Origin: DATFFO01 sp963772815
GTDB taxonomy: Bacteria; Actinomycetota; Acidimicrobiia; Spongiisociales; ZC4RG35
Direction of reading: 5' to 3'
DNA: 64,000 nt
Assembly: GCA_963772815.1 (NCBI GenBank)
Contig: CAVYYV010000006.1
Span: 186,001-250,000, forward strand
Positions 34,452 to 43,119 of this stretch are shown here, one piece after another. The notes under the pieces are model-generated. The model did no database searches, had not been told where the DNA came from, and worked only from the letters and a program-made list of their open reading frames with translations. The first letter of the stretch is position 1. Every line of letters begins with the position of its first letter. Made by a program: the position numbers and the translations under genes.

Positions 34452-35473
34452 CGGCCCGACTCCTCGATTGCCACGACTCGCCGCCCAACGGCCGTTCTCT
34501 CTATCTGGACCACGGCGTGGATGCCCGCCCCGATCTGGCGGCGCACGGCCTCCCCCGCCATGCCGCCTCCGGACAGAGCCAGGGTCTCGAGACGCCACAG
34601 CGCCTCGGTGGGAGAGTTGGCGTGAATCGTCGACAGACTCCCCAGGTGGCCCGTGTTGAGGGCCCACACCATTTCCAGGGCCTCGGCTCCCCTGACTTCC
34701 CCCACGACGATCCTGTCGGGTCGGAGCCGCAAGGCGGAGCGGAGCAGGGCACGAATATCGACGGCTCCACCGCCATCCGCATTGGCGGGGTGAGCCTCCA
34801 GGCGGACCACATGACCGGGGAGATCGAGTTCGGCGGCATCCTCGATCGTGACGACCCGCTCGCTGGAGGGGATCTCCCCCGCCAACAGGTTGAGAAGGGT
34901 CGTCTTGCCCGCCCCCGTTCCTCCCGATACGAGAATGTTGCGCCTACCCGCCACCAGTCCCCGCAGGCGCGACACGTCCTCCTCGGTGGCCGATTCGGAC
35001 GCGACCAGGTCGTCGAGACCGGGAATTGCCTGAGTGAATCTGCGCACCGCCACGACCGGACCATCAACGGCGGCCGGGGGGATGACGGCATGGAGGCGTG
35101 AGCCGTCCTCGAGCCGGGCGTCGACGAAGGGAGAGGACCGATCGAGGCGCAACCCGAGCGGGGCGATGACTCTCTCCACTGCCGCGATGACGGCCCCGGG
35201 GCCAGAGAAACGGGCCGACGACCGCTCCAGGACACCGCCCCTCTCGATCCACACCTCGTCGGCGCCGTTGACCAGAACGTCGGTGACCTCGGGATCGCGG
35301 AGTAGGGCCTCGATCGGCCCCATGCCCACCAGAGAATCGACCACCGAGTCGACCAGATGTGCTCCGGCCAGGGGAGCCTCGGTCCGAGCCAGGCGGCGGG
35401 CCGCTTCGGTGAGCCGGACGCGATCGAGGGGAACGTCCGATGCGACCAGTTGGCGGACCATGCGATCTATCAC
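34448..35473 (-). CDS. cpaF: CpaF/TadA family secretion ATPase
   Basis: 341 aa ATPase that powers Tad pilus assembly. VTDVLVNGADEVWIERGG (N-terminal domain), Walker A SGGTGAGKTTLL (about 190-201), Asp box VVTIEDAAELDLP, Walker B-like RPDRIVVGEVRG and the His box GSLSTIHANSP. GTG at 35473 is chosen because it overlaps the upstream stop (GTGA); GTG at 35491 and ATG at 35461 are alternatives. Position equals Rv3659c. Confidence 0.9.
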   Translation of the reverse strand: MIDRMVRQLVASDVPLDRVRLTEAARRLARTEAPLAGAHLVDSVVDSLVGMGPIEALLRDPEVTDVLVNGADEVWIERGGVLERSSARFSGPGAVIAAVERVIAPLGLRLDRSSPFVDARLEDGSRLHAVIPPAAVDGPVVAVRRFTQAIPGLDDLVASESATEEDVSRLRGLVAGRRNILVSGGTGAGKTTLLNLLAGEIPSSERVVTIEDAAELDLPGHVVRLEAHPANADGGGAVDIRALLRSALRLRPDRIVVGEVRGAEALEMVWALNTGHLGSLSTIHANSPTEALWRLETLALSGGGMAGEAVRRQIGAGIHAVVQIERTAVGRRVVAIEESGR

Positions 35474-36030
35474 TCCCACGGCAGCTCCCACACCCGCTCC
35501 CAGCTGCGAACCCAGCGACTGGCCATCGGCCGGCGGCCGGCCAGCAGGGCCATGACCACACGGCGCCCCGGTGGGGGCAGCTCAGGCCCGGGCCCGGGGG
35601 GATCGGCTCCACCGCGAACTCGCTGCCAAACGGACGGACGCTCTCCGATCGGGGCCAGGAAGCCCGGCCAGAGGGGCCTGACGGGGATGATCGGAAAGGG
35701 CACCGGGAAATGGCCCACCCGCACCACGAGAGCCGGCCAGGAGCGGGCCAGAAGCTGCACCACCTCGATGCCGGAGCTCGGATCGGCGCCACCGCTACGC
35801 AGAGCCGCCACACGGGCCCGCCCCGGAGTCAGTTCCAGCCGGGTTGGACCGTCTGTCGCCATCTCGACCACGCTCCGCTCCCCCGGGTAGGGAGGGCCGT
35901 GAGGGTCGAGGTCCACGAGCAGGGCGCTGCGGGCGGCTAGCGCCAGGCCCAGGGGGGCGATGGCCGCCAACAGATCGTCTCCGAAAGTGCGGACCCCTAC
36001 GACTCTCGCCCTTGTCTCCTCGATTCCCAC
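35470..36030 (-). CDS. CpaE/Ssd-like protein at the head of the Tad locus (divergent, short)
   Basis: 186 aa. By position (between a HAD-IB phosphatase and CpaF) it corresponds to Rv3660c (septum-site-determining/CpaE-like). The region ALAARSALLVDLDPHGPPYP resembles the Walker-type strand of CpaE/MinD ATPases, and VVQLLARSWPALVVRVG the following strand, but no intact Walker A is seen and the length is roughly half of Rv3660c. The protein is therefore degenerate or strongly divergent. GTG start. Confidence 0.5.
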   Translation of the reverse strand: MGIEETRARVVGVRTFGDDLLAAIAPLGLALAARSALLVDLDPHGPPYPGERSVVEMATDGPTRLELTPGRARVAALRSGGADPSSGIEVVQLLARSWPALVVRVGHFPVPFPIIPVRPLWPGFLAPIGERPSVWQRVRGGADPPGPGPELPPPGRRVVMALLAGRRPMASRWVRSWERVWELPWE

Positions 36031-36160
36031 GTCGGCGAAGCTATCCGGAGCCGACCCGACAGTGAACCCCTGTTCAGACGTCTCCCGGTTGGATACGGTC
36101 GAGGGTTTGGGCGGTGGGCGGGGACGGGAGGATGGAGTGATAGACGGGACCAGCCGATAC

Positions 36161-36190
36161 CTTCTCTATTGTTCCCATGCCGTAGAGAAG
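36161..36190 (+). promoter_or_regulatory. Hairpin that includes the ribosome binding site of the HAD phosphatase gene
   Basis: CTTCTCTA (36161-36168) and TAGAGAAG (36183-36190) are perfectly complementary with a 14-nt loop. The right arm holds the only purine-rich Shine-Dalgarno-like stretch (AGAGAAG, 4 nt before the ATG at 36195), so folding would hide it. Confidence 0.45.
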
Positions 36191-36194
36191 TGAC

Positions 36195-36983
36195 ATGACC
36201 GGGGCCGCTTTCTTCGATCTCGACAAGACGATCATCGCCAAGTCATCGACCCTGGCGTTCAGCAGGCCGCTGTTTCGGGCCGGGTTCCTCAGCCGAAGCA
36301 ACCTGCTGAAGGCGGGCATCGCCCAGGCCTACTACCAGATGTTCGGCGCCGACCACGACCAGCTGGAACGGGTACGGGAGGAACTGGGTGAGATGACGAA
36401 GGGCTGGAGCCGCGACGAGGTGATCGAGCTCGTGGAGGAGACGGTGGACGAGGTCGTATCGCCCCTCGTCTATGCCGAGGCCCTGGCGATCATCGACGAG
36501 CACCGCCGCGCCAGCCGGCGGGTAGTCGTGATCTCGTCCAGCCCGGTCGAGATCGTGGTCCCCCTGTGCCGCTACCTGGGCCTCGAGGACGTCATCGGCA
36601 CCCGGCCCGAGGTGGATCCAGAGGGCCGTTACACCGGAGGCATCGACTTCTATGCCTACGGTCCCGGCAAGGCTCAGGCGATCCGCGAGATGGCAGCCGG
36701 CCAGGACATCTCATTGCCCGACTCGTTCGCATACTCCGACTCGATGACCGACCTGCCCATGCTGGAGGCGGTGGGGCATCCGGTTGCGGTCAATCCCGAC
36801 CGCGAGCTGCGCGCACTGGCTACGGAGAGGGACTGGCAGATCCTCGAGTTCGAACGAGAGGTCACGGTGCGAACCCGGCTCGCAACGATCCCCAAACCGG
36901 TGCCCGTGATATCGGGAGCAGCGGTAGCCGGTGGCCTGGCGGCTGCGCTGACCGTGTGGGCACTCAAGCGAACCCGCAAGTAG
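36195..36983 (+). CDS. HAD-IB family phosphatase (SerB-like) with C-terminal membrane helix
   Basis: 262 aa. HAD motif I FFDLDKTII (nucleophile D9), motif II VVISSSP, Lys at GPGKAQA and motif IV YSDSMTDLPML. Related to phosphoserine phosphatase and to Rv3661. A hydrophobic segment near the C-terminus (VISGAAVAGGLAAALTVWAL) suggests a membrane tail anchor, as in the CicA/HAD-IB group. Divergent from the Tad genes, as in mycobacteria. Substrate unknown. Confidence 0.88.
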   Translation: MTGAAFFDLDKTIIAKSSTLAFSRPLFRAGFLSRSNLLKAGIAQAYYQMFGADHDQLERVREELGEMTKGWSRDEVIELVEETVDEVVSPLVYAEALAIIDEHRRASRRVVVISSSPVEIVVPLCRYLGLEDVIGTRPEVDPEGRYTGGIDFYAYGPGKAQAIREMAAGQDISLPDSFAYSDSMTDLPMLEAVGHPVAVNPDRELRALATERDWQILEFEREVTVRTRLATIPKPVPVISGAAVAGGLAAALTVWALKRTRK

Positions 36984-37008
36984 CCAGATCCCTTAGCCTT
37001 GGAGGCAC

Positions 37009-39282
37009 ATGCGACGTATCTCTTTGCTCCTTGGAGCCCTGCTCCTGACCATCGCCCTCCCGGCCGCCGCCCAGATAGCCAATTGCCCCGAATACCAGGG
37101 CATCACGTGCGACGGATGGGTGACCGACTCCGCCGGGGTGTTGACCAACCGCGACACCCTGGAGCAGGCGGCCGGCCAGTTCGTCCAGGCAACTGGCCAT
37201 CAGGTGGCGGTGGTGACCGTCCAAGACACCGGAGGCGCCGACCCCCGCACTTTCGCCGAAGATCTCGGCAACACATGGGGTGTGGGCGATCCCAACAAGA
37301 ATGACGGCGTGGTCGTGGTGGTGGCCATCAGCCAGCGCCGCACCGAGATAGTGACCGGACCGGGCGCCTTCCTCTCCGACTCGACGCTGTCTTCGATTGC
37401 CTCTCTCGCCAACGACTTCTTTGCCAACGGCAACTTCGACGGCGGGCTCTCAGCCATTCTGGCCTCACTCCAACAGCAGTACGCTTCCGGGCCGCCCGTC
37501 ACGAGCCCGTCTCAGCCGGGCGCCTCCAACGGGCCCGGCTGGGCAGTCCCCGCCGCCGGTCTCGTCATAATCCTCGGGTCGGCTGGTGGGGCCTGGTACG
37601 TGAGCCGTCGCAACAACCGGAACAAGCGCCTCACTGCCCACCAGCGGGTTGTGGATCAGGAACTGGCGGCCCTGGAGCCGGCCGGGCATGAGGTGGTGGT
37701 GCCCGAGACCTTGCTGCTGCAGGCACCCAAACCCGACGGTGTGCCCGACCCCACCACCCGGGCCGCACTCGAGGCGCTGGGTGATCTGAGCTCGGCCGAC
37801 GAGAACATCCTGCGCGGCCTGTGGGGACACGGCGCCGTGGTGGTGGGTGACCCCGACGAGATCGAGAAATACCGCCAGATGCCTCTCGAGATGCGGGTCA
37901 GCGGCGAACAGGAACTCCTCGAGGGAGCAGTCCAGACCGCCGCCAAGGAGGCAGCCGCCGACGACAACCCGGACACATTCGAGGTGAAGCGCAAAGAGCT
38001 GCGATCCCTGATCGAATCTCTCCGCCCCTATCGAGTGGCCGAGGCGTCGACACGCCTCGCCAGGGAAGTCTCGGTTCAGGCAGTCACCACTCCCCTGGGT
38101 GAGACGATCATCACCGATGCCGGTGACCGGTTCGTCGAGGCGGGTGCCGCGCTGGACCAGGAGAAGTCCCTATCGGCCTCGATGTCCGAGTTGGCGGAGG
38201 CGGCGAAAGTGGCCGCCGAGAAGACCCAGCGCATGGAGGCCCTGTACGCCAAGCTCCCCGACACTCCCACCAGGCCGGCCGTGGCTGCGGCCCTGGCCGA
38301 TCTCGGAACGGAGCCGGACGACGCCGCCCAACGCTACAACGTCGTGCTGAGCAAGCTGCGGGAGAACTCCGACATGTTGGCCCAGGATGGGGTGCAGCTG
38401 TCGGCGGTGGCGGCGTTTCTGGTGATGAACAACGACGAGGAGGACATCGACGAGTTCATCACCGCGTACGAGGAAGCGCGCAAGCTCCGGGTGGAGCCAC
38501 CGATGGCAGTGGAGATGGCGCTGGCCGGGCTGCGAGGCAAAAAGGAGATCGACGCCATCCGGGCCCAGGCCGAAGAGCTGGAGATCCCGGTGTCGATCGC
38601 CGCGGCCCTGGTCAGGGCCGGCGACCGATCCGTAGCCGAGTACAAGGAGCTGGTCGACGGGTTGGCTTCGATGGACCTCGAAACTGCCGACCGCAGAACC
38701 ATCGCCGCCGTTCTGGCCATCTCCCTGGAGCCATCCCAGGCCCTGCGCAGATGGCAGGAGGCGCGCGATGCCCTCGCCAAGCTGGGCCTGTCCGGAAGCT
38801 ATGCGGACGTGGCCGCCGCCTTCGGGGCATCCGATCCTCGCGGCCCCCGCGAGTTCTCCCTGGCCTACGCGGCCCAGCGCCAGGAGCTGGCCCGCTCCTC
38901 CATCAAGGACGCCGAGCAGTATGCACCGGAGCTGGCCCACGCCGGCACCGGTGGCCAACGCGACAGCTGGACCGGTACTCCGATCCCGGTGGGGCTGTAC
39001 CACTTCGACCCCTTCTTCCTGTTCTACTACCACTGGATGATGACCTCGACGATGACTCACGGCCTCGGCTGGCGTCCCGTGTATCGGGACAGTTCCTGGC
39101 AGAGGGGCACGTGGTTCGGCGGCTTCGGCGGAGGCGGAGGCTTCGGCGGCCCGGAAGCCGGGCGAGGAGGGTCCTCGTGGGGATCGGGTGGCAGCTCGTT
39201 CGGCGGCTTCGGAGGCTTCGGTGGAGGCGGCGGATTCGGCGGAGGCTTCGGCGGTGGCGGTGGAGGTGGATCAGGCTGGTGA
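37009..39282 (+). CDS. TPM-domain protein with long helical region and Gly-rich tail
   Basis: 757 aa. Signal peptide (1-22), TPM domain (about 38-160; VTDSAGVLT, VVTVQDTGG, NDGVVVVVAISQRRTEIVTG), TM helix (about 180-200), then about 450 residues of cytosolic helical sequence and a Gly/Phe/Ser-rich C-terminus of some 55 residues. TPM domains act in photosystem repair and as membrane phosphatases; bacterial YgcG-type proteins share the Gly-rich tail, but the long middle region is much larger than in YgcG. ATG start with GGAGGC. Same strand as the HAD gene, 25 nt away. Confidence 0.82.
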   Translation: MRRISLLLGALLLTIALPAAAQIANCPEYQGITCDGWVTDSAGVLTNRDTLEQAAGQFVQATGHQVAVVTVQDTGGADPRTFAEDLGNTWGVGDPNKNDGVVVVVAISQRRTEIVTGPGAFLSDSTLSSIASLANDFFANGNFDGGLSAILASLQQQYASGPPVTSPSQPGASNGPGWAVPAAGLVIILGSAGGAWYVSRRNNRNKRLTAHQRVVDQELAALEPAGHEVVVPETLLLQAPKPDGVPDPTTRAALEALGDLSSADENILRGLWGHGAVVVGDPDEIEKYRQMPLEMRVSGEQELLEGAVQTAAKEAAADDNPDTFEVKRKELRSLIESLRPYRVAEASTRLAREVSVQAVTTPLGETIITDAGDRFVEAGAALDQEKSLSASMSELAEAAKVAAEKTQRMEALYAKLPDTPTRPAVAAALADLGTEPDDAAQRYNVVLSKLRENSDMLAQDGVQLSAVAAFLVMNNDEEDIDEFITAYEEARKLRVEPPMAVEMALAGLRGKKEIDAIRAQAEELEIPVSIAAALVRAGDRSVAEYKELVDGLASMDLETADRRTIAAVLAISLEPSQALRRWQEARDALAKLGLSGSYADVAAAFGASDPRGPREFSLAYAAQRQELARSSIKDAEQYAPELAHAGTGGQRDSWTGTPIPVGLYHFDPFFLFYYHWMMTSTMTHGLGWRPVYRDSSWQRGTWFGGFGGGGGFGGPEAGRGGSSWGSGGSSFGGFGGFGGGGGFGGGFGGGGGGGSGW

Positions 39283-39286
39283 GTGG

Positions 39287-39634
39287 TCAGGGGGCGGGAA
39301 TCACTCGCCCGCCCCGGGCCGCCACCTCTCGCGGCAGGTCGATCGGGTCCGCGTCCGTCTCCTCCAGGATCCGGCGAAGGGTCGAGCCGTGAATGGCGAG
39401 CGGCAGCACCAGCTCGGCCAGGTCGTCCCGGTCCAGGGCGCCAACCAGTCGATCCCCGGCCACCACCTTGACGGCTTCGGTCACCGGCTCGGCTGTCACG
39501 ACGATCCCTCCCTGAGGGATTGTTCCCAGCACCTTCCCCCCCACCGCGATGAAGGTGTCACGCCCTTCACCTGCCTTGGCCGCCTCGCTCAGGGCCGATT
39601 CCAGCAGTGCTCGCGAGAGGCGCGCCTGGGTCAT
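39287..39634 (-). CDS. Hypothetical protein, 115 aa
   Basis: A small soluble protein, no recognisable family. It has a beta-rich centre (DTFIAVGGKVLGTIPQGGIVVTAE) and an acidic middle. Its stop lies 4 nt from the convergent TPM gene stop. It is divergent from ispD (71 nt between starts). Codon use is like the neighbours, which supports it being real. Confidence 0.5.
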   Translation of the reverse strand: MTQARLSRALLESALSEAAKAGEGRDTFIAVGGKVLGTIPQGGIVVTAEPVTEAVKVVAGDRLVGALDRDDLAELVLPLAIHGSTLRRILEETDADPIDLPREVAARGGRVIPAP

Positions 39635-39705
39635 GGGAGAATCCGGACCGAGACCATGACCCCAGGGAGAACGAGCATGGCCGGGATCGTAGGCATGGAC
39701 GCGGC

Positions 39706-40377
39706 ATGAGGCTCGGCGCCATCGTCTTGGCGGCCGGATCCAGCACCCGCATGGCTACCTCAATCAACAAGCCATACGTGGCGATCCGCGGCCACCGGCT
39801 GCTGTGGTACTCGCTCACGGCCTTCGACCGGGCCGGCGTGTCCGACGTCGTGATCGTCGCCCGGCGCGAGGATTCGCCGCTGCTGGAGAGCGAGTCCTCG
39901 CTCGTGGTGGAGGGCGGTGATACGAGGACGGCTTCGGAGATGTCGGGTCTGGCTGCTCTGGAGGGTCGTCGGTTGGACGTGGTCTTGATTCATGACGGAG
40001 CGCGCCCGTTCCTTCGCCCGGAGATGATCAGCCGATTGGCCCAGGTGGCCTTTGACGTGGGTGGCGCCGTACCGGGCCTGACGCCGGCCGCAGATTTGTG
40101 GCGACGGACGGATGGCGAACTCACGGCGCTCGAGGAGCGAGTGGTCCGGGTTCAGACTCCACAGGCGTTCCAGTGGAGGGTGGTGAGGGACGCATATCGG
40201 GCCGCCGGCAGGGTGGGCGCCACGGGGGCCGACACCGCAGAAATCGTCCAACGATTCGGTATCTCGCCGGTGGCGCTGGTGCCCGGCGACCCCGCGTTGT
40301 TCAAGGTGACCTACGATCATGATCTGGCCCGGGCGGAGGCGGAAGCAGACAACTGGTGGCAGGATGTGGGCCAATGA
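39706..40377 (+). CDS. ispD: 2-C-methyl-D-erythritol 4-phosphate cytidylyltransferase-like protein
   Basis: 223 aa; IspD transfers CMP to methylerythritol phosphate in the MEP isoprenoid pathway. IVLAAGSSTRM is the nucleotide-binding loop (normally AAGxGxRMG) with Lys in NKPYV, HDGARPFL is the conserved IspD element, and VQTPQAFQW the ribose/substrate loop. The G-x-G of the loop is replaced by S-S-T and the basic MGxxxPKQ stretch is altered. TarI-like cytidylyltransferases are the alternative. The TGA overlaps the ATG of the DUF3039 gene. Confidence 0.8.
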   Translation: MRLGAIVLAAGSSTRMATSINKPYVAIRGHRLLWYSLTAFDRAGVSDVVIVARREDSPLLESESSLVVEGGDTRTASEMSGLAALEGRRLDVVLIHDGARPFLRPEMISRLAQVAFDVGGAVPGLTPAADLWRRTDGELTALEERVVRVQTPQAFQWRVVRDAYRAAGRVGATGADTAEIVQRFGISPVALVPGDPALFKVTYDHDLARAEAEADNWWQDVGQ

Positions 40378-40622
40378 CAGAGACCACCACTCGTCCAGAC
40401 ACCGAACATCGCCTCGACGAGACCGAGCCGGGCGACCACGACCGATTCTCGCACTATGTCCTGGGACGCAACCCGAAGGCCAAGATCACCAGAGCGATGA
40501 TCGAAGGGCGTCCGGTGCGCGCCCTGTGCGGGAAGAAATGGGTACCGTCCCGAGATCCCTCCCGTTTCCCGGTGTGTCCCGAGTGCCGAAAGCTCAAGGA
40601 CAGGATTCTGGGCAAGAAGTGA
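40374..40622 (+). CDS. DUF3039 family protein
   Basis: 82 aa. ALCGKKWVPSRDPSRFPVCPEC (two halves: ALCGKKWVPSRD and SRFPVCPECR) gives a Cys-x(n)-CxxC metal site, the DUF3039 hallmark. The family occurs throughout Actinobacteria with no assigned function. Overlaps ispD by 4 nt (ATGA). Confidence 0.85.
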   Translation: MTETTTRPDTEHRLDETEPGDHDRFSHYVLGRNPKAKITRAMIEGRPVRALCGKKWVPSRDPSRFPVCPECRKLKDRILGKK

Positions 40623-40686
40623 TGGAAGCCGCTTCGTCCCTGATCGACTTCGCACCGATAGTGCCCGGTGCCAGCCTCGCCTAGAA

Positions 40687-41994
40687 GTGACGAGTCGCCG
40701 TCTTTCATCGAACTACTGGAAGCTGTGGGTAGCTTCGGTCACCTCCAACTTCGGCGACGGAGTCTCGTCGGTTGCGTATCCATGGTTGGCCAGCGCCATC
40801 ACCCGCAACGGTTTCAAGCTCGGGCTCGTGGTCCTGGCCACCCGTTTGCCGTGGCTGGTGTTCAGCCTGCCGGCCGGAGTCATCACCGACCGAATCGACA
40901 GGAAGCGGCTCATGGTGGTCATGGACATGGCGAGATTCGCCCTCACCGGCGGTGTAGCTCTGGTGGTGATGGCCCACGCCTCCGATCTGGCCAACCCCAC
41001 ATCGGCGGGCGTGGTCCAGAACGCGAACCTGCTCCTCGGTCTCCTGGCGCTGGCGGCGTTCCTCCTTGGCATGGCCGAGGTCTTGAGGGACAACTCGGCG
41101 CAGACCATTCTGCCCGCCATCGTCCACCGGGACGACCTGGAGAGAGCAAACGGACGGATGTGGGCCGCCGAGATGGTCATGAATTCCTTCGTGGGGCCAC
41201 CGGCCGGCGGCTTCCTGCTGGCCGCATCACTGGCGCTGCCCTTCTTCATCGACGCCGGGACCTTCGCCGTGGCGGCAGGGCTCGTGCTCTTGGTGTTTGG
41301 CCAATTCCGGGCCCGGTGGACGACCACCGTCGGTGCATCGATTGCGACACAGATCAAAGAAGGGTTCGGGTGGTTGTGGCGTCACCCCTTCTTTCGTCCG
41401 CTGGCGCTCGTGCTGGGGATCCAAAACGGCTTGATGATGATGACGCTGGCCACCTATGTGCTGTTTGTGCAGGAGATACTCGGCCTCCAAGCGACGGCGT
41501 ACGGTGTCCTTCTCACCGCGGGCGCGTTCGGGGGGGTGGCGGGCTCATTGTTGGCCTCGAGGGTCGTGGCCCTGGTGGGCAAGGGGACGGCCTTGTTCGG
41601 CACCATCCTCACCGGGGTGATCGCCTTCGCCGTGACCGGGCTCACCTCTTCGGCGCCACTGGTCTGGGCCATGTTCGTGATGATGTCGTTTGCCGGGACG
41701 GTGTGGAACGTGGTCACGGTCTCCCTCCGTCAGCGTGTGATCCCCGATGAGCTGCTGGGCAGGGTCAACTCGGTGTACCGCTTCTTCGGATGGGGCATGA
41801 TGTCGATCGGAGCCCTGCTGGGAGGCGCCCTGGTGTCTCTGACTCAGCCCCTGACTGGTCGAGAGTGGGCGCTGCGCCTTCCTTTCCTGGTAGCGGCGGC
41901 CGTCCAGCTGGGGGCCTATCTGTACTCACTCCCCCACCTCAACTCCGCCCGGATCTCCGCTACCGAGGCCGAGGTCGCCGATGCCGCGGGGTGA
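40687..41994 (+). CDS. MFS exporter (MFS_3/EntS-like)
   Basis: 435 aa with 12 predicted TM segments. N-terminal NYWKLWVASVTSNFGDGVSSVAYPWLA, then DRIDRKRLMVVMDMAR, and the central VHRDDLERANGRMWAAEMV are those of the EntS/MFS_3 group that exports siderophores, antibiotics or macrolides. GTG start. Its end overlaps the convergent gene at 41960 by 35 nt. Substrate not predictable. Confidence 0.85.
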   Translation: MTSRRLSSNYWKLWVASVTSNFGDGVSSVAYPWLASAITRNGFKLGLVVLATRLPWLVFSLPAGVITDRIDRKRLMVVMDMARFALTGGVALVVMAHASDLANPTSAGVVQNANLLLGLLALAAFLLGMAEVLRDNSAQTILPAIVHRDDLERANGRMWAAEMVMNSFVGPPAGGFLLAASLALPFFIDAGTFAVAAGLVLLVFGQFRARWTTTVGASIATQIKEGFGWLWRHPFFRPLALVLGIQNGLMMMTLATYVLFVQEILGLQATAYGVLLTAGAFGGVAGSLLASRVVALVGKGTALFGTILTGVIAFAVTGLTSSAPLVWAMFVMMSFAGTVWNVVTVSLRQRVIPDELLGRVNSVYRFFGWGMMSIGALLGGALVSLTQPLTGREWALRLPFLVAAAVQLGAYLYSLPHLNSARISATEAEVADAAG

Positions 41995-42451
41995 GTGAGC
42001 GCGGTGCCAGCGCCCACACGAGCAACGCCAACCCCGCCGCACCTGAGGCCAGGGACAGCCATCCCCAGGGTGGGGCAGGAGTCGCCGCAGGCGCCGTGAC
42101 AGGGGCCTCGTCCGTCTCTAACAGGCTCGGCTTTAGTCCCAGCTCGGTGAAGGAAGCCGGATCTGACAATTGTCCGGTGGGAACGTCTTCGAACACCACC
42201 CGCCAATCGGCCCGGCGGAGGGCTATCGAAGTGCCCCATTCGCCGTGGCCGAGATCCATCAGCGGGTGGGTCGACTCGGGTTCGGAGGGCAGGATGAGAT
42301 GCGCCAGCACAGGTCCGTCGCCGACGGCGAGGGTCACGGTGATGTCGACCTGCATCGTGGTGGGTGATTGGGGCCGGCCCGCCACTGATGCTCCCGTGAA
42401 AGGCGAACTCACCTGCGCCAGCACCAACAGAGCGGGCAGGAGGACGGTCAC
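41960..42451 (-). CDS. Signal-peptide and membrane-anchored hypothetical protein
   Basis: 163 aa. Signal peptide (1-18), an extracytoplasmic beta-rich region (VDITVTLAVGDGPVLAHLIL, WRVVFEDVPTG), a Pro/Ala/Thr stretch and a C-terminal TM (about 130-148) with basic tail. Unknown function. GTG start, with a TTATAT-like hexamer 6 nt upstream. The overlap with the MFS gene is tail to tail. Confidence 0.6.
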   Translation of the reverse strand: MTVLLPALLVLAQVSSPFTGASVAGRPQSPTTMQVDITVTLAVGDGPVLAHLILPSEPESTHPLMDLGHGEWGTSIALRRADWRVVFEDVPTGQLSDPASFTELGLKPSLLETDEAPVTAPAATPAPPWGWLSLASGAAGLALLVWALAPRSLTPRHRRPRPR

Positions 42452-42477
42452 CCTGTCATATAACTACGGCCGTGCAC

Positions 42478-42534
42478 GGGCGGTGGGAGGGGACGGACTG
42501 GGGGGAACGATCCAGGGCGGTGGGAGGGGACGGA
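42478..42534. repeat. Two perfect 20-bp direct repeats upstream of the macro-domain gene
   Basis: Copies at 42478-42497 and 42515-42534, identical over 20 bp and starting GGGCGGTGGGAGGGG; start-to-start distance 37 bp. The sequence is purine-rich and G-rich and contains runs of G (GGG, GGGAGGGG) that could form a G-quadruplex. It precedes the macro-domain gene by 24 nt. Confidence 0.8.
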
Positions 42535-42557
42535 GCGGACAGACCGAGCTAGCGTCG

Positions 42558-43091
42558 GTGCTGGTGGAGCTCGTCGTCGTCAATGCGGACATAACCCAGC
42601 TCGAGGCCGACGTGATCGTCAATGCCGCCAACGAGCATCTCGCCCACGGTGGCGGCGTGGCGGCGGCCATAGCCCGGGCAGGAGCGCCGGTGGTGAACCA
42701 CGAATCGGCCGCCTGGATAAGCCAAAACGGCCCGCTTCGGCCCGGTGGCGCAGCCCACACCCGGGCCGGCCCGATGCCGGCGAGCTGGGTGGTGCACGTG
42801 GTCGGGCCCCGCTACAGGGCAGACCAGGACAACGTCGGCCTACTGGCCGGCGCTGTGGTTGCCGCCCTCGACCGAACGGCCGAGTTGGGAGGCCGCTCGG
42901 TGGCATTCCCGGCCATATCGTCGGGCATCTTCGGCTATCCCCGGGCCGAAGCAACCCGGGTCATCGTCGATGCAATCAGAGATTGGGCTGCCGACCATCC
43001 CGATGCTCTCGACCGGGTCATGGTCGTGGGTTTCGACGCAGGCACCACGGAGGACTTCAAGAAGGCTGTGGAGGCGTCACGGGAACCGTAG
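42558..43091 (+). CDS. Macro domain protein (ADP-ribose-1''-phosphate phosphatase/ADP-ribosylhydrolase type)
   Basis: 177 aa, one macro domain: VVNADITQLEADVIVNAANEHLAHGGGVAAAIARAG (quoted in pieces: NADITQLEADVIVNAANEHL and HGGGVAAAIARAG) and AFPAISSGIFGYPRAEA. Macro domains bind ADP-ribose and many bacterial ones remove ADP-ribose from proteins or DNA. Start is GTG at 42558 (GTG at 42564 also possible); no Shine-Dalgarno. Convergent with the rhodanese gene. Confidence 0.9.
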   Translation: MLVELVVVNADITQLEADVIVNAANEHLAHGGGVAAAIARAGAPVVNHESAAWISQNGPLRPGGAAHTRAGPMPASWVVHVVGPRYRADQDNVGLLAGAVVAALDRTAELGGRSVAFPAISSGIFGYPRAEATRVIVDAIRDWAADHPDALDRVMVVGFDAGTTEDFKKAVEASREP

Positions 43092-43119
43092 GGCCCCGGA
43101 CGCCTCCCTGGGATGCTGC

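Noticed and set aside
33261..34667. One 468-aa protein made of the TadB N-terminus read through into TadC
   Set aside because: The middle would be read in the wrong frame relative to the real TadB C-terminus, giving low-complexity Gly/Arg sequence; a frameshift in tadB explains it better.
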